Source of the DNA: Oncomelania hupensis
Lineage: Eukaryota; Mollusca; Gastropoda; Littorinimorpha; Pomatiopsidae
Assembly (NCBI GenBank): GCA_036898135.1
Contig: CM072515.1
Location: 53,720,236-53,784,235 of the forward strand
Direction: 5' to 3'
Length of the DNA: 64,000 nucleotides
Shown here in pieces: positions 33,780 to 45,010 of the stretch. The position numbers and the translations under genes were made by a program. The notes beneath the pieces are model-generated. The model had not been told where the DNA came from, did not search any database, and saw only the letters and a list, made by a program, of their open reading frames with translations. The number at the start of each line of letters is the position of its first letter. The first letter of the stretch is position 1.

Positions 33780-34210
33780 TAACGATGTTGAAGTCGCTGC
33801 AGCTTTTCCGATGATGAAATGACGACTTTCAACGACTATGTTGATAATAACGATGATAATTTTATAACCGGAAACGAAAACAAGCAGTTCACCGAGACGA
33901 CCGACACGCATGCGCACAAATAACCACCCAGAACCAAGACGGGCTGGCGAGAAACTATTAACAGGATAATATTACCGAAGCTTGCCGAGACGCATGCTAG
34001 GATATTACCGGTGGCAGAAAAGAATAATTAATGAAATATTCATGCCATCTTGCTGGCAGCCTTGTTGCTGGCAACATTGTCACGCGCATTTAACGACCAC
34101 AAGCACAAAGCAAGGGGTAGGAAGGTGAAACGGCTGTTTGGATCACTTGTAGTAGTAATAAAGTAAAGAAATAGAGAAAAATCGGGGAAGTTTTAGAGTG
34201 AATGAGCGAG
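33780..34210. other. Unassigned sequence
   Basis: A small direct repeat (CCGA(G/A)ACG...CACGCATGC and CCGAGACGCATGC) near 33890-33995; no gene. Confidence 0.4.
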
Positions 34211-34213
34211 CTC

Positions 34214-34263
<50 letters not shown>

Positions 34264-34305
34264 ATGTGAGAGAGTGTGTGTATGTGTGTGTGTTCATGTG
34301 AGAGA
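34214..34305 (+). repeat. (GT)n microsatellite
   Basis: Pure GT 34216-34260, then interrupted GT. Confidence 0.95.
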
Positions 34306-34958
34306 GACAGGCAGATAGACAGCCCTTATTTAATACTGTTCGAGTGTTTTGCATTTAATAAAAGGACAAAGGTGCAAAGATACTTAGTCAAAGACACGCC
34401 GCACTGCACGTGTATCATGGATACCATACCCAACTCACTCATTAATAATTAATTAATTAATTATTTTTTTAATGCATTCATTCATTCATTCGTCCATGCA
34501 TTCCAATTATTTATCCTCTTAATTTAATATTTACAAAGGAGCAAAAAAAAAAGTCCGTCAAAATACAAAGCGAACATTTTACGACAAATGATTCAATACC
34601 TTTTAAATACTTCACTTTTAGCCCATAAAAAAGTAAGGCTGCCTCTCTCTTAAAAAAGCTGTCTCACGGTTGACTAGCTTCTTAATGAAAAGAACAATGG
34701 AATATTAAAGGGAAAAGGGAGAGGATTCATTGACCTGTCAAGCCGTTGGTGTAATTCTCTGAGGAGAGCCAATTTTCAAACAAGTTCAAAAATCGATTAC
34801 GTACATTTTATGTTAAAAACGCAATTCAACTTACTGCACAGCATGTCAGCTCTGAATAATAATTTATTACTATGATGACTTAAAAAAAAAAACTACTGAC
34901 TGAAACACTATTGTGCGCACTGAGCATGACTTTCTGACGTGGAGTTCTGTGCCATACT
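34306..34958. other. AT-rich unassigned sequence
   Basis: (TTAA)n and (ATTC)n short runs near 34440-34492; no gene or element. Confidence 0.45.
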
Positions 34959-34959
34959 A

Positions 34960-35075
<116 letters not shown>

Positions 35076-35254
35076 CAACATCACCATGCGATGGCTAGAA
35101 CATTGCACATAGAAATGTTCAAGCAGTTTTGGTCCGATTTGAATATTTTCAACATTTATTAATCGTCTATTTGCAATCGTTCTCAACAAAGACAGACATT
35201 CACAGACACGGGCGGTCTTTAAGGCTAATTTCTTTACACGCGGGTATGCACCGG

Positions 35255-35320
35255 GGGAAGAAGAAGAAGAACAAGAAGAACAAGGACAAGAACAAGAAGA
35301 AGAACAAGAACAAGCTCGAA
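35255..35320 (+). repeat. (GAA/CAA) imperfect repeat
   Basis: AAGAAGAAC/AAGGACAAG units. Confidence 0.8.
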
Positions 35321-35339
35321 GAAGACACTCGAGACCGTA

Positions 35340-35775
35340 CCAAGTAACTTGGCCTCGGACATCGGTCATGGTCCGATTCGTTTGGAAAATGACCGAATGC
35401 AAACACCTGTGTCCCGTCAAATGTCCGATTCTATTGCGAAATTAGCGGTCATTGTCCGATAGAATTATGACTAGAGCGGTCACTGCAAGAAACATCTGTA
35501 CAAACTGGAGTGTCAAAGCCGTTAAAACGAGTTTGAAAAGTGGACAATGCTAGACTATTATCACTCTTCAGTACATTCCGTCGAACAACAAAAGGGCATT
35601 TTTAAACTGTTTACACAACAGAGTTTTTGTTTTACTTTATTCATATTTATTCTCAGTCACTGTCTTCTAAAGAAGCACCATTAATCGGTTCGCTTCACAA
35701 TCTGAATGTCCTATTGCTTTTATGTGGTCAGGACATGATGTCCGATTAGTTTTATGATTTAGGACATTTTGTCCT
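35340..35775. repeat. Dispersed GTCCGATT motif cluster
   Basis: GTCCGATT or GTCCTATT recurs at about 35374, 35421, 35455, 35708, 35741 and 35769, with ggACAT...ATGTcc arms forming small inverted repeats (for example AGGACATGATGTCC). Degenerate; nature unknown. Confidence 0.4.
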
Positions 35776-36105
35776 ATTGCCCTCTAATCCTAGGAACACC
35801 ACTGCTTCAAGTTTACAACGTAAGTTATCCATTATCTTAAAAGTGTCCCACTTCCTACACTTCAGCCTGAAGTTTACGTTTCCTCTCTTTAGCACGACTA
35901 TAAACTTGGCAATACTAGTTTCTACGCTAGAGATTTCTAAGTCTGTGAAATGCACCGTCGAAAACCTAGCGAGGAAAGACTGAGCTTAGGATTCAACCTG
36001 ACGTATAGGGACGTTGGAACGGTGTCCCCCAATTAAATACAAAACAATATAGGTAACTGCATGTCTTCTCTTACTTTTAACACATAATCGCGCACCTCTG
36101 ATGTC
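35776..36105. other. Unassigned sequence
   Basis: Nothing recognised. Confidence 0.4.
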
Positions 36106-36163
<58 letters not shown>

Positions 36164-36506
36164 TAAGAATAAGAATAAAAACCAACATAAACGCTCACCT
36201 GTTAAGGACACACCTACATACACAGCAAACACACATTCATTACTCAAATATGTGGTGTTAGAAGCAAGTCGCTGTTCGAAGACGGGAAAAAAAATCGAAA
36301 TTTATTTTTTGAAATTTTAGATAAACTGCTTTCAATGCCATTAGTAAAGGGAGGGAGGAAACCGGAGTACTCGTAGAAAATCCTAGGTGACCTTAATATC
36401 TCGTACCTAGGTCACATAAGTTCGTCCCCTGTGGGGTTGGAACCCCCTACCATCGACATAAGAAACCAGCTCCCTATCCACTGATCTACCAGGCCACATT
36501 ATAATA
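36106..36506 (-). mobile_element. tRNA-derived SINE, family B, copy 3, with (AAT)n tail
   Basis: The + strand shows the (AAT)n tail (36106-36164), then the inverted SINE B body (AAACACACATTCATTACTC, GTCGCTGTTCGAAGACGGG, TTAGTAAAGGGAGGGAGGA), then the inverted tRNA-like head: GGGGTTGGAACCCCC (B box) and CCAGCTCCCTATCCACTGAT (A box side). The 3' part is more diverged than in copies 1 and 2. Confidence 0.85.
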
Positions 36507-37135
36507 GCTGACGAACAGTCCTATAGTTTACAGGCCATGCATACGATATCTGCAATGCTTATGTAGATCCACTACTAATCTGCCGGAAACGCCTAAGTCC
36601 ATTCCATTCAATTCCACTCAATTCAATTAAATTAAAGATTGAACCCATCTTCTTCCGTGGCCCATAAGATACACTACTCTGATATATTGTAGTTTCTTTA
36701 TTGCAACAACACACAAATGTTTCCACACAAAACAGCAGATACAGTTAAGCAAGCCATCAGCAGAACAATGGAAACTCTGTTTACCTCACAAACGGTATCA
36801 CTTTCCTGTCTACTTAGATTAGTTCATTTGAGGACAGTGGGCAAGATATCTAGCTACGGACTCCGAATTGTCCACTTCTTAATAAGAACAATTCCAACCG
36901 TTCTCACACAGTACTTGATAAAAACAACAGAAACGTTATAGCTGGAAAAACAATGCATACTGATAGTCAATTGATTTAACAATAGCAACACTTTCCTCTC
37001 GACACAGATGAGTTAATTCGAGAACGCTGGATGAGGAAATTGGAGTTACGATAGCAGAAAGGAATGTTTGTTTTCTATTACAGGCGAACTGTACTGCATA
37101 CTTTATATTCTGAGACAAGAACACCCTCCTAGAAC

Positions 37136-37136
<1 letters not shown>
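36507..37136. other. Unassigned sequence
   Basis: No gene. Short open frames only. Confidence 0.4.
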
Positions 37137-37223
<87 letters not shown>

Positions 37224-37248
37224 CCTCTCACTCTCTCTCCTTACCACC

Positions 37249-37290
<42 letters not shown>

Positions 37291-37315
37291 TTTGAAACTC
37301 TTCCCCGCCTCCTCC

Positions 37316-37352
<37 letters not shown>
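37137..37352 (+). repeat. (ATT)n, (CT)n and (ATC)n arrays
   Basis: ATT 37137-37222, CT 37254-37284, ATC 37316-37352. Confidence 0.96.
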
Positions 37353-37355
<3 letters not shown>

Positions 37356-37870
37356 TCCATCCATTCATCCATCAATCTTTTTCTTGTCCCTCCTCCCATC
37401 ATCCTCTTCCTTCCCCTTCTTTTCTTCTTCCTTCTTCTTCGCATATACCGCTACCATGTCACGCAAATGTAGGCAAAAGCCACAGAAAATCGTACAAAGC
37501 AAAGAGTTAAACGTCTGCGGTAATGCTGCATGCAACAATTCAACACACGTTTGTACTGAAATAGCTGGGGTTTGGTATTTCCCAAAAATGCCTCTATTTT
37601 TATCAACTGCTCTATTTTGATGACACAAGTTTAGAAATGGTCTGTGGGCGGTGTTAGGGATTGGGGTCGCTGCTCAGTAGACTACAGCGACCTCATTGAA
37701 GTCGTTATGAGTCAAACGAGTAATTGACCCAGCAACTGAGGTCACAACTTCTTGACACGGAACTGACCTTTTCCCCAAACATTAACTGCATCGTAAGGGT
37801 GATAATGTTTGTGATGTTGGCGGTGGTAATCACATAATTATTACAGTTGCCAGAAATGAAATATGATTTC
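37353..37870. other. Unassigned sequence
   Basis: Pyrimidine-rich to ~37445, then mixed sequence. Nothing recognised. Confidence 0.4.
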
Positions 37871-37875
37871 TAGCA

Positions 37876-38209
37876 GCAGCAGCAGCAGCACTAGGAGAAA
37901 CATCGGAAGTAGAAGCAGAAACAGACAAAATAATGAGCAGCAGAAGCACATTAGCATCATCATCAACAACCACAACCAACAGCAACAGCAATCGTTATCA
38001 TAATATGCAACAGCACAAAATCACTAAGAACACGATATGCACAGAATCTGCACAACCATTATCATCATCAGCAATAGGAGAATTCACCGCAACAGCAACA
38101 ACAATAGCCTCAGCAACAGTGGCCATCATCATCATCATCAGCAGCAGCAGCCTCGGCAGCAGTAGCAATCGCTATAAACATCATTATCACCATCAATATC
38201 ATTATATTC

Positions 38210-38267
<58 letters not shown>

Positions 38268-38280
38268 GCAGCAACAAACA
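37876..38280 (+). repeat. AGC/ATC/CAA-rich low-complexity with (CAA)n array
   Basis: AGC and ATC stretches from 37876. Pure (CAA)n at 38209-38266, then mixed CAG/CAA. The Ser/Thr/Gln-rich 166-codon frame at 37933-38433 is composition-driven. Confidence 0.85.
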
Positions 38281-38433
38281 CAGTTATCAACAGTAGCACC
38301 ACGCCTTCCCAGATCTACAGTCCTTTTTCCCTCTCACTCTTCCTCCTCCTTTCTCATCATCGCTATCATCACCACCACTACCAGCAGCTACGTAATGATG
38401 ATAGCTGCGAGAAATGACATACGACCAGCATGA

Positions 38434-39131
38434 AAGATGATGCAGAGAGAGAAACGACAGGGGAAAAGTGGAAGGCAGCAAAAGCTCCAATTGCATTCTG
38501 TGCGAGCTTTTTAACATCAAAATCCGTAGCGTTACAGCATACAGGATATCAGCCACTGCTGAGCAATAAAGACAGCATTATTGTAACCTCATTAGTTCAG
38601 GATAGTCAGCGTGCGAGCTAAATATATTAAACTCCTCATAGTTAAGGCATTGAGAGTATTAGACGCACCTGAGCCGTAAGCCTGCATACATTCTAGCTCA
38701 AGGGCATGCCTCAGCAGTCTCCGATAATCTGCAGCGCATGTGAGTTAAAGAAGATAACTCAATGCTAACTGCTATGTGCATTAGACGATGCTGGTGGCTG
38801 CAGTAACACTTGATCAGTTTACATTGGTGGGCGTTGACAACAAAAATTGAAAGAAAAGAATGTAACTCCATTGGAAGAATACAGTTCATGGAAGGAAAAT
38901 TACCGCAAAACTAACGCTGCAATAAAAGGAGTTAATACCACGATAACAGTGTTCGATAGATGGGTAAGAAAAGGAACAAAAGGGGTGGAGTTGGAGTGGG
39001 GTGGGGTAGGGTAGGGGTGTCTAGAGCCTCTGTCGATCAAAAGACAACTAAAAGCAAGAAGATAAGAACCTTAAAGTTTTAAAATGTCAGTTTTCAGATT
39101 AAAACATACATTCCGCAAAATTGCCCAAACT
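38434..39131. other. Unassigned sequence
   Basis: Nothing recognised apart from a G-rich run near 38980-39020. Confidence 0.4.
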
Positions 39132-39143
39132 GTTCACAGCAAC

Positions 39144-39543
39144 ACAAAGCATGGAGATGAGATGCTACAAAAGACTTCTGGGCATTTCCTAAACCCAGCA
39201 CATCATAAATGACGAAGTCCGACAGACCATCACACAAGTCATTGGACAACACGATGCCACGCTCACAGTAGTGAAAAAAACAACGGAAACTGCGATGGCA
39301 TGGCCATGTCACCAGAGCATCGGGCCTTGCAAAGACCATCCTGCAATGCACGGTTCAAGGAGGCAGAAGAAGAGGGAGACAGAAACAGAGATGGGAGGAC
39401 AACATTCGAGAATGGACTGGCTTGACACTGAGCGAAGCCATGAGGGTTGCTGAAAACAGAGAAAGATGCAGTACGCTGGTTAAACGATCATCTGTGGTGC
39501 CCCAACGACCTTGGATATACGGGGGATAGGATAGGATAGGATA
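39144..39543 (+). mobile_element. RTE-like LINE copy d, 3' 400 bp
   Basis: Covers the C-terminal coding region (GGCATTTCCTAAACCCAGCA to the KKRWEDNIREWTGL-equivalent stretch, degraded by stops and frameshifts), the 3' UTR (CGATCATCTGTGGTGCCCCA) and a (GGATA)n tail. It is flanked by a perfect 12-bp target-site duplication GTTCACAGCAAC at 39132-39143 and 39544-39555. Confidence 0.93.
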
Positions 39544-39592
39544 GTTCACAGCAACCAAACCGACCCACCACATTATACTACAACCATAACAA

Positions 39593-39603
39593 CCACCACC
39601 ACG

Positions 39604-39661
<58 letters not shown>

Positions 39662-39717
39662 CCACCACCACCACTACCATCACCATCAGCATCATTAGCA
39701 GCAGCAGCAGCAGCAGG
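39593..39717 (+). repeat. (ACC)n-(ATC)n-(AGC)n compound microsatellite
   Basis: Trinucleotide blocks leading directly into SINE B copy 2. Confidence 0.95.
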
Positions 39718-39718
39718 G

Positions 39719-40074
39719 TGGCCTGGTAGCTCAGTGGATAGAGAGCTGGTTTCCCATGCCCAAGGTCGCGGGTTCGAACCCCGAACTTACGTGACTTAGG
39801 TACGAGATTTTTCAGGATTCCGAGAGTTTTCTCAGGGTCCTCCGGATTCCTCCCTCCCTTCAATAATGGTATCGGATGCAGTCTGTCTAATATTTCGAAA
39901 TAAAATTCGAATTTATTTTCGTCTTCTAATAGCGACTGGTCTTTACAACCCACAGGTTAGAGTGATGAATGTGTGTTTGTTGGGTATGTAGGAGTGTGGG
40001 TATCATTGAAGCGTGTATGGTTACAGCTCACCGCGCTTTAAGACTGATTTAGGAATAAGACGCGTATAGCATCC

Positions 40075-40075
<1 letters not shown>
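39719..40075 (+). mobile_element. tRNA-derived SINE, family B, copy 2 (best preserved)
   Basis: The head GGCCTGGTAGCTCAGTGGAT has a clear A box (TAGCTCAGTGG); 40 bp on is GCGGGTTCGAACCCC with a perfect B box (GGTTCGAACC). A tRNA-like cloverleaf head is followed by a ~280-bp unrelated body ending GACGCGTATAGCATCCAGT and (ATT)n. It is not a functional tRNA gene: the 3' stem continues into SINE body. Likely transcribed by Pol III and mobilised by a LINE in trans (family knowledge). Confidence 0.9.

Positions 40076-40138
<63 letters not shown>
40076..40138 (+). repeat. (ATT)n tail of SINE B copy 2
   Basis: Pure ATT starting immediately at the SINE 3' end. Confidence 0.95.
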
Positions 40139-40139
<1 letters not shown>

Positions 40140-40560
40140 GAAAACCCACTATCATCACCGCCTCCACCACCATCAACACCTCCACCACTAACAGGCATAC
40201 AACCATTTGCCACAGACTTCTTGTCGTCGTTCTTTGACAAACGACGCACAGAGCGTTATGAATGTTAGAAACGGGGTCAGCAGCGCGTATTAGTTCTGCG
40301 TTCATCAACCTCACGGATGCAGTATGAATAGCAGCTGTCACTGCACCCAAACTGATTGTCTTTGTTTTCCTAGAGCAAGCTCGTCAGCTTCAGATCACGC
40401 TACATGAAGTTGGCGCCAGCGACACATATAGAGTCCACTGTACAGTGTTCATAGTGCCAATTGCGCTTTCAATACTGTTGTTAATGTTCGACAAAGAAAT
40501 GGAACATGGCCCGTAAAACAGATTGTGATGAGATAACACAATTGTGAATAAATTAAATAA
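40139..40560. other. Unassigned sequence
   Basis: CACC/CATC-rich at the left, otherwise nothing recognised. Confidence 0.4.
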
Positions 40561-40655
40561 ATTGTTCCTATACAGCCCCTGACTAAGAGCTGCTCAAGGT
40601 TCTGTACGAAAACACAATGTAACTCAAGCCGATCAAGGCGTCAGTCACCTTGCCT
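40561..40655 (-). mobile_element. SINE A 3' fragment
   Basis: TTGTTCCTATACAGCCCC, AAGAGCTGCTCAAGGTTCTG and AACTCAAGCCGATCAAGGCG match the antisense SINE A end. Confidence 0.65.
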
Positions 40656-40931
40656 TCGCGGTATGCACCAGTAATGTACATAAAACTTGGCATTAGATGA
40701 AGAGTTCATCAGTGTGCTAAGATGGTGAAAGGAAGAAAAATGGTTTTGAACGCTGCTATTGTTAGTGGCATACTGTACCTGTCTAATTCTCTATATAGTA
40801 TTGTATTTGTTTTGTATTTATTTTATTCTTTTAGGAAAATTTATAAAAGCGTTTACATGCTAGAAGATTAACACGTTCAGCTGCAGTAACCAAGTGTTTT
40901 TTTGTTTGCTAAACCTCCATATTTCAGACGA

Positions 40932-40932
40932 G

Positions 40933-41020
<88 letters not shown>
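40932..41020 (+). repeat. (GA)n microsatellite
   Basis: Nearly pure GA. Confidence 0.96.
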
Positions 41021-41024
<4 letters not shown>

Positions 41025-41499
41025 CGAGTAGGCAGGCAGAAATCCCTTCATCCATCTCCCTCTCTCCCACCCCCTCCCCACTCCCCATCTATCGCTTCAT
41101 ACTTTCGTCAAAACTTTTCATAACACATTCTGGCAAATTGACGATTATTCTACGATACAAACAAGCATTTAGCATTTATCTCTGCAGGTCGCCTGAGAAT
41201 CGTTAGAGCTACATCCACAGACTTTACATTATGCCCTGTTTTTATGATCATTATCCCGTCGCGTCCAATTGTGAATTTTGCAGTGGTCGGCAATCTTATA
41301 CTTTCATTGCATAGGACACATGGGGTAAATTTCGGCACCTTTGTGGTGACATTTGGTTCATCTGTCATGTTGTCCTAGATGAGTAAGCTTAATCGAAAGG
41401 CAAATTGGGATTGGGAGATGGCATTTTACAAGGATGACGCACATATCACCGACATTTGGAGTGGAGAGGGTGAGAGGAGCTAATATTGGTAATGGAGGA
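41021..41499. other. Unassigned sequence
   Basis: Nothing recognised. Confidence 0.4.
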
Positions 41500-41590
41500 G
41501 ACGAGGAGGAGGAGGAAGAAGAAGGAGGAGGAGGAAGAAGAAGAAGAAGAAGGAGGAGGAGAAGAAGAAGGAGGAGGAGGAGGAGAGAAA
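41500..41590 (+). repeat. (GGA/GAA)n purine repeat
   Basis: Imperfect GAG/GAA array. Confidence 0.9.
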
Positions 41591-41988
41591 GAAAACTGTA
41601 TGAAATCTGACTGACTACGGTCAGTCTGATAAATTTAGCTCGTCAGAATTTGTGCCTGCATGCGTGTATGTGTGTTTGATTTTTGTGAGTATGAAATGGC
41701 GTGCCGGAATGTGTGTACTGAGTGTGCATGCATACAGTACAGTTGTCTGTCACGGACCGGTTTTTATAGTTATTTGGGTCCGATGACTTTATATTGTTGT
41801 TAGTCTGTTTTTTTGTGAGAAGCTATTGGTAATTTTTTTTAATAAGAGTTACAATTTGATTGGTTGAGCTGATCACATGACAGTTCCTTAATGTCCATTT
41901 AAAAATCTATTCATTCTTTTCTTGGCTATACTAGAGACTGTTTGTCCTGGACTTCTCGCAGCTGTGTCTGCAGGAATATACTGTTTAT
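41591..41988. other. Unassigned sequence
   Basis: Nothing recognised; directly flanks the Tigger-like element. Confidence 0.4.
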
Positions 41989-41990
41989 TA

Positions 41991-42779
41991 CAGTGGAACC
42001 TCTCTACAACGACCTTGAAAATGTTGACAAAAATCGGTCTTTATAGAGAGGGGTCTTTATAGAGAGGGGTCTTTACAGAGAGCATAATGGCCTTTTCTTG
42101 AATCAATTTGCCAGTGATCGGAATATTCTTTCTTCTAGCATCCAGAAACCAATCCCAAACTTTCTCATTTACTTCCGAGTATGTTGTCTTCCTCCGTTTT
42201 GATCGCGTACGATCGGCATTATCACCACTTTCCCACCTTTTAAGAATGTCATCTTTGTCTCGGATAATTCCTTGAATTTGTGTTTTTCCAACTTTAAGAC
42301 TCTTTGCGATCGCAATGGCAGTCTCTCCTTTTTTGTGTCTGTTTACAACATTAACTCGATCTTCCAGAGATAAAAATTTTCTTTTCTTTGTAGACTCCAT
42401 CATCCCATCACGCTTTCTTTGCTTCTTCTCAGTGCCGCGCTCGTGATGTGAATAAAGTGAAATGCAAACCCCAAACGAGTAGAATCTAGAATGTGACGTT
42501 ACAAGATGACGTCAAACTTATAGAAGATTACTTTATCGGCTGGCGTGTCACATATAGGTACCTGTCTGACTGTGCTGAACAAGATCGTAGACAGTTTTTA
42601 TTGTGCAGTCATGCCAAGAAAGTCGATATACGGTCTGCAAAGATCGGTCGTTAGACGTTATAGCGAGGGAGTCGCTATACTGATGACAGCAATATAAGGA
42701 AATACATCGGTTAAAATAAAATGGGTCGTTGTAGCGGGGGAGTCGTTATAGAGGGGGGTCGTTGTGAAAGGTTCCACTG
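41991..42779 (-). mobile_element. Tigger/pogo-like DNA transposon, internally deleted
   Basis: A 789-bp element with terminal inverted repeats CAGTGGAACCTCTCTACAAC (left) and CAGTGGAACCTTTCACAACG (right end, reverse complement), flanked by a TA dinucleotide on both sides (41989-41990 and 42780-42781). TA duplication and CAGTGGAACC-type TIRs are typical of the pogo/Tigger branch of Tc1-mariner. Subterminal direct repeats (GGTCTTTATAGAGAG at left, GTCGTTATAG-like at right) lie inside. It encodes only the N-terminal transposase part, so the DDE catalytic domain has been lost; it could only move in trans. Confidence 0.93.
42041..42403 (-). pseudogene. Tigger-like transposase, N-terminal DNA-binding half
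   Basis: 120 codons from an ATG. Residues ~8-55 (KKRKFLSLEDRVNVVNRHKK, GETAIAIAKSLKVGKTQIQG) form a CENP-B-N/psq-type helix-turn-helix. Residues ~75-105 (EVNEKVWDWFLDARRKNIPI) begin the second CENPB-type HTH, which binds TIRs in intact relatives. The frame then runs into left-end subterminal sequence and stops; intact Tigger proteins are several hundred residues, with a DDE domain that is missing here. Related to domesticated CENP-B/JRK/TIGD proteins, but the short length, lost catalytic domain and TIRs mark it as a transposon relic rather than a host gene. Confidence 0.9.
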
Positions 42780-42781
42780 TA

Positions 42782-43200
42782 TTTGCAATGTTGTTTTATA
42801 AATGTAATAGTATTATTAAATGATGATATTGTATTGTTAAGTAATAACATTATTAAAACATATTTTTATAGTAATGCGAAGGACGGAGTGGGGAGGAGAC
42901 GAACATGGTGGTTCACTGTAAATTTTGACTAACGAATTCAATTCATATATTTATTTGATTTGAAGTTGAGACTACAACGGCAGTGTACAATATTAAATGA
43001 AATTAATTGGTGTCATTGACGTAATAATTAGTTGTTATACATAGTTGTAGAATTTGTGTTTATGTTTTGAACTATATTAATTGATTGGATTGCTGCACTG
43101 TCACCGTCAAATGCGAAAGAGAAATAAAGGTAATGGTCCACAGAAAGTTTATATAACAAGAAACTTAGTTGAGGTTTACTCCTTTGTCTGTAAAAGACTC
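42782..43200. other. AT-rich unassigned sequence
   Basis: Nothing recognised. Confidence 0.4.
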
Positions 43201-43206
43201 TTACTG

Positions 43207-43268
43207 CGGGGGGGGGGGGGGGGAAGAGGGGGGGGGGGGCTCGAAAATAGGCGCAGAAGAGGAAGTAA

Positions 43269-43358
<90 letters not shown>

Positions 43359-43431
43359 AAGAAGAAGAAGAAGAAGAAGAAGAAGAAGAAGAAGAAGAAG
43401 AAGAGTAGAAAGGAAGGAGGATGAAATAGAA

Positions 43432-43466
<35 letters not shown>

Positions 43467-43513
43467 AGAAGAAGAAGAAGAAGAAGAAGAAGAAGAAGAA
43501 GAAGAAGAAGAAG

Positions 43514-43554
<41 letters not shown>

Positions 43555-43855
43555 GAAGAAGAAGAAGAAGAAGAAGAAGAAGAAGAAGAAGAAGAAGAAG
43601 AAGAAGAAGAAGAAGAAGAAGAAGAAGAAATGGGGACGCATAAGAGGAAGACGGAGGAAGGGTGAACGAGGAAAAGAGAAGAAGACTGAGGGGAGGCGGA
43701 CGAGAAAGAGGGAGAAAAAAGCGGATGAGGAGGAGAGAAGGGAGACTGAGGAGAGGAGGACGAGGAGAAGCAGACAAAAAGAGGGGAGACGGAGAAGGCA
43801 GAAGGAGAAGGAGAGAGGGAGATTGAGGAGCAGAGGAAGTAGGTGGCGTAAGCAT
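43207..43855 (+). repeat. Very long purine-rich microsatellite complex
   Basis: G runs 43207-43240, (AAT)n 43268-43330, (GAA)n 43331-43404, purine spacer, (GAA)n to ~43514, (CAA)n 43515-43552, (GAA)n to 43629, then GA/GGA-rich DNA to ~43850. The 275-codon minus frame and the 194-codon plus frame over it are repeat translations. Confidence 0.97.
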
Positions 43856-43919
43856 AACTGCAGTGTGGCTATATTTATATAAATAACTTTCGTTTTCTTT
43901 AAAATTATTTTTTTTCCCT

Positions 43920-44352
43920 CCTCAAATGTTTGAGTACCGTTTGGTGGTCATGCATGTGCGCTTTACTGTTCTTGCATTCTTTATCTTGTTCTTTCACTTC
44001 TCTGATGACTGTTGTTTTTATTTATTTATATTGCATCTTTATGCGATTGTTCTTTTTATTTATTTATTTTTTTATTTTTGTATTTTTTTACAAATGTTTG
44101 AACATTGCTCTTGCCTAGCGCCTTTTCATTTTGTGCATATGTTATTGTTTGCAGTTAGAGGCTGCTGTTTCTTGTAATATAGTGCCGTTCTTGCTGTCAT
44201 TATGTATACTGTGTATCCCCCCCCCCCCGCTTCCCAAATCCCCCTTTTGTCTGGCTAAACGGCCCCCCTGGGCTAGGAGCCAAACTTGATATTTGCTGTC
44301 TCACCATTTGTTTGTTTAATAAAAGGACAAAATTCCAAAGTTCCAAAGTTCC
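43920..44352 (+). mobile_element. Possible LINE 3' UTR with short tandem tail
   Basis: T-rich, stop-laden sequence ending CTGGGCTAGGAGCCAAACTT...TTTAATAAAAGGACAAAATTCC followed by (AAAGTTCC)2-3. The AATAAA signal plus a short tandem tail resembles a non-LTR 3' end; no coding part is attached. Confidence 0.35.
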
Positions 44353-44700
44353 TCTGGCGAAGGCGACTGGGAGTTGTGCATTAGAAGTATTTGTATTTAT
44401 TCCAGTTTTGATTCTTGTTGATTCTATGCTTGTGCTATTGTGTTGATTTCTGCTTATTGTTTAATGGAGGGTGTGACAACTTAGATATTGTTACGAGTTA
44501 GAGAAGTTGTGAGACGGGACAACACGCAGATTTTACGCACGCATACACGCTAATCCTGAGATCCCCCTTATCGTTACAGTGATCACCCTGAGACCCGTAG
44601 TTAGTTGTAGCGGGAGTTTAGATTATTTATTTGTCTGTTGGCTTATTTGGGGTTTAGTATTTTGTTGGTGTTGTCTTTGTGTTTCTAGGGAAACATATAA
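44353..44700. other. Unassigned sequence
   Basis: Nothing recognised. Confidence 0.4.
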
Positions 44701-44702
44701 TT

Positions 44703-44745
44703 GTGTGTGTGTGTGGGTGTGTGGGTGTGTGTGTGTGTGCGCATG
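44703..44745 (+). repeat. (GT)n microsatellite
   Basis: Interrupted GT; a second tract at 44967-45010. Confidence 0.9.
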
Positions 44746-44834
44746 TTTACACGACGTTCTTTGGACAAACTAGTGCACATCTGCATACGTTCTTTGGACA
44801 TACCTCCTTGTTGGGACGTCCATTTAGTGATCCG

Positions 44835-44861
44835 TTAGGGTTAGGGTTAGGGTTTGGGTTA
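44835..44861 (+). repeat. Short interstitial telomere-like repeat
   Basis: Three perfect TTAGGG units (44835-44852), then TTTGGG and TTAG. Confidence 0.85.
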
Positions 44862-45010
44862 GAACACTTAAAAGTACTTAAAAAGGGGGTCGAAAAACGA
44901 CCCATTGTCCACACAACGTATGTGGCGTTTGAGGAAAGTCCAAATAACGGTGTCTGTGCAAGTATGTGTGGGTGTGTGTGTGTGTGCGTGTGTGTGTATG
45001 TGTGTGTGAT

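Noticed and set aside
37933..38433. 166-codon Ser/Thr/Gln-rich ORF
   Set aside because: Built from AGC, ATC and CAA low-complexity sequence.
39727..39787. Functional tRNA gene
   Set aside because: A and B boxes fit, but the acceptor stem does not close and the sequence continues into a repeated ~300-bp body with (ATT)n, so it is a SINE head.
42041..42403. Domesticated host CENP-B/TIGD-like gene
   Set aside because: Lies between TIRs with a TA duplication and lacks the DDE region; a transposon relic is simpler.
43028..43855. 275-codon minus-strand ORF
   Set aside because: Translation of (TTC)n, (TTG)n and (ATT)n microsatellites; no non-repeat domain.
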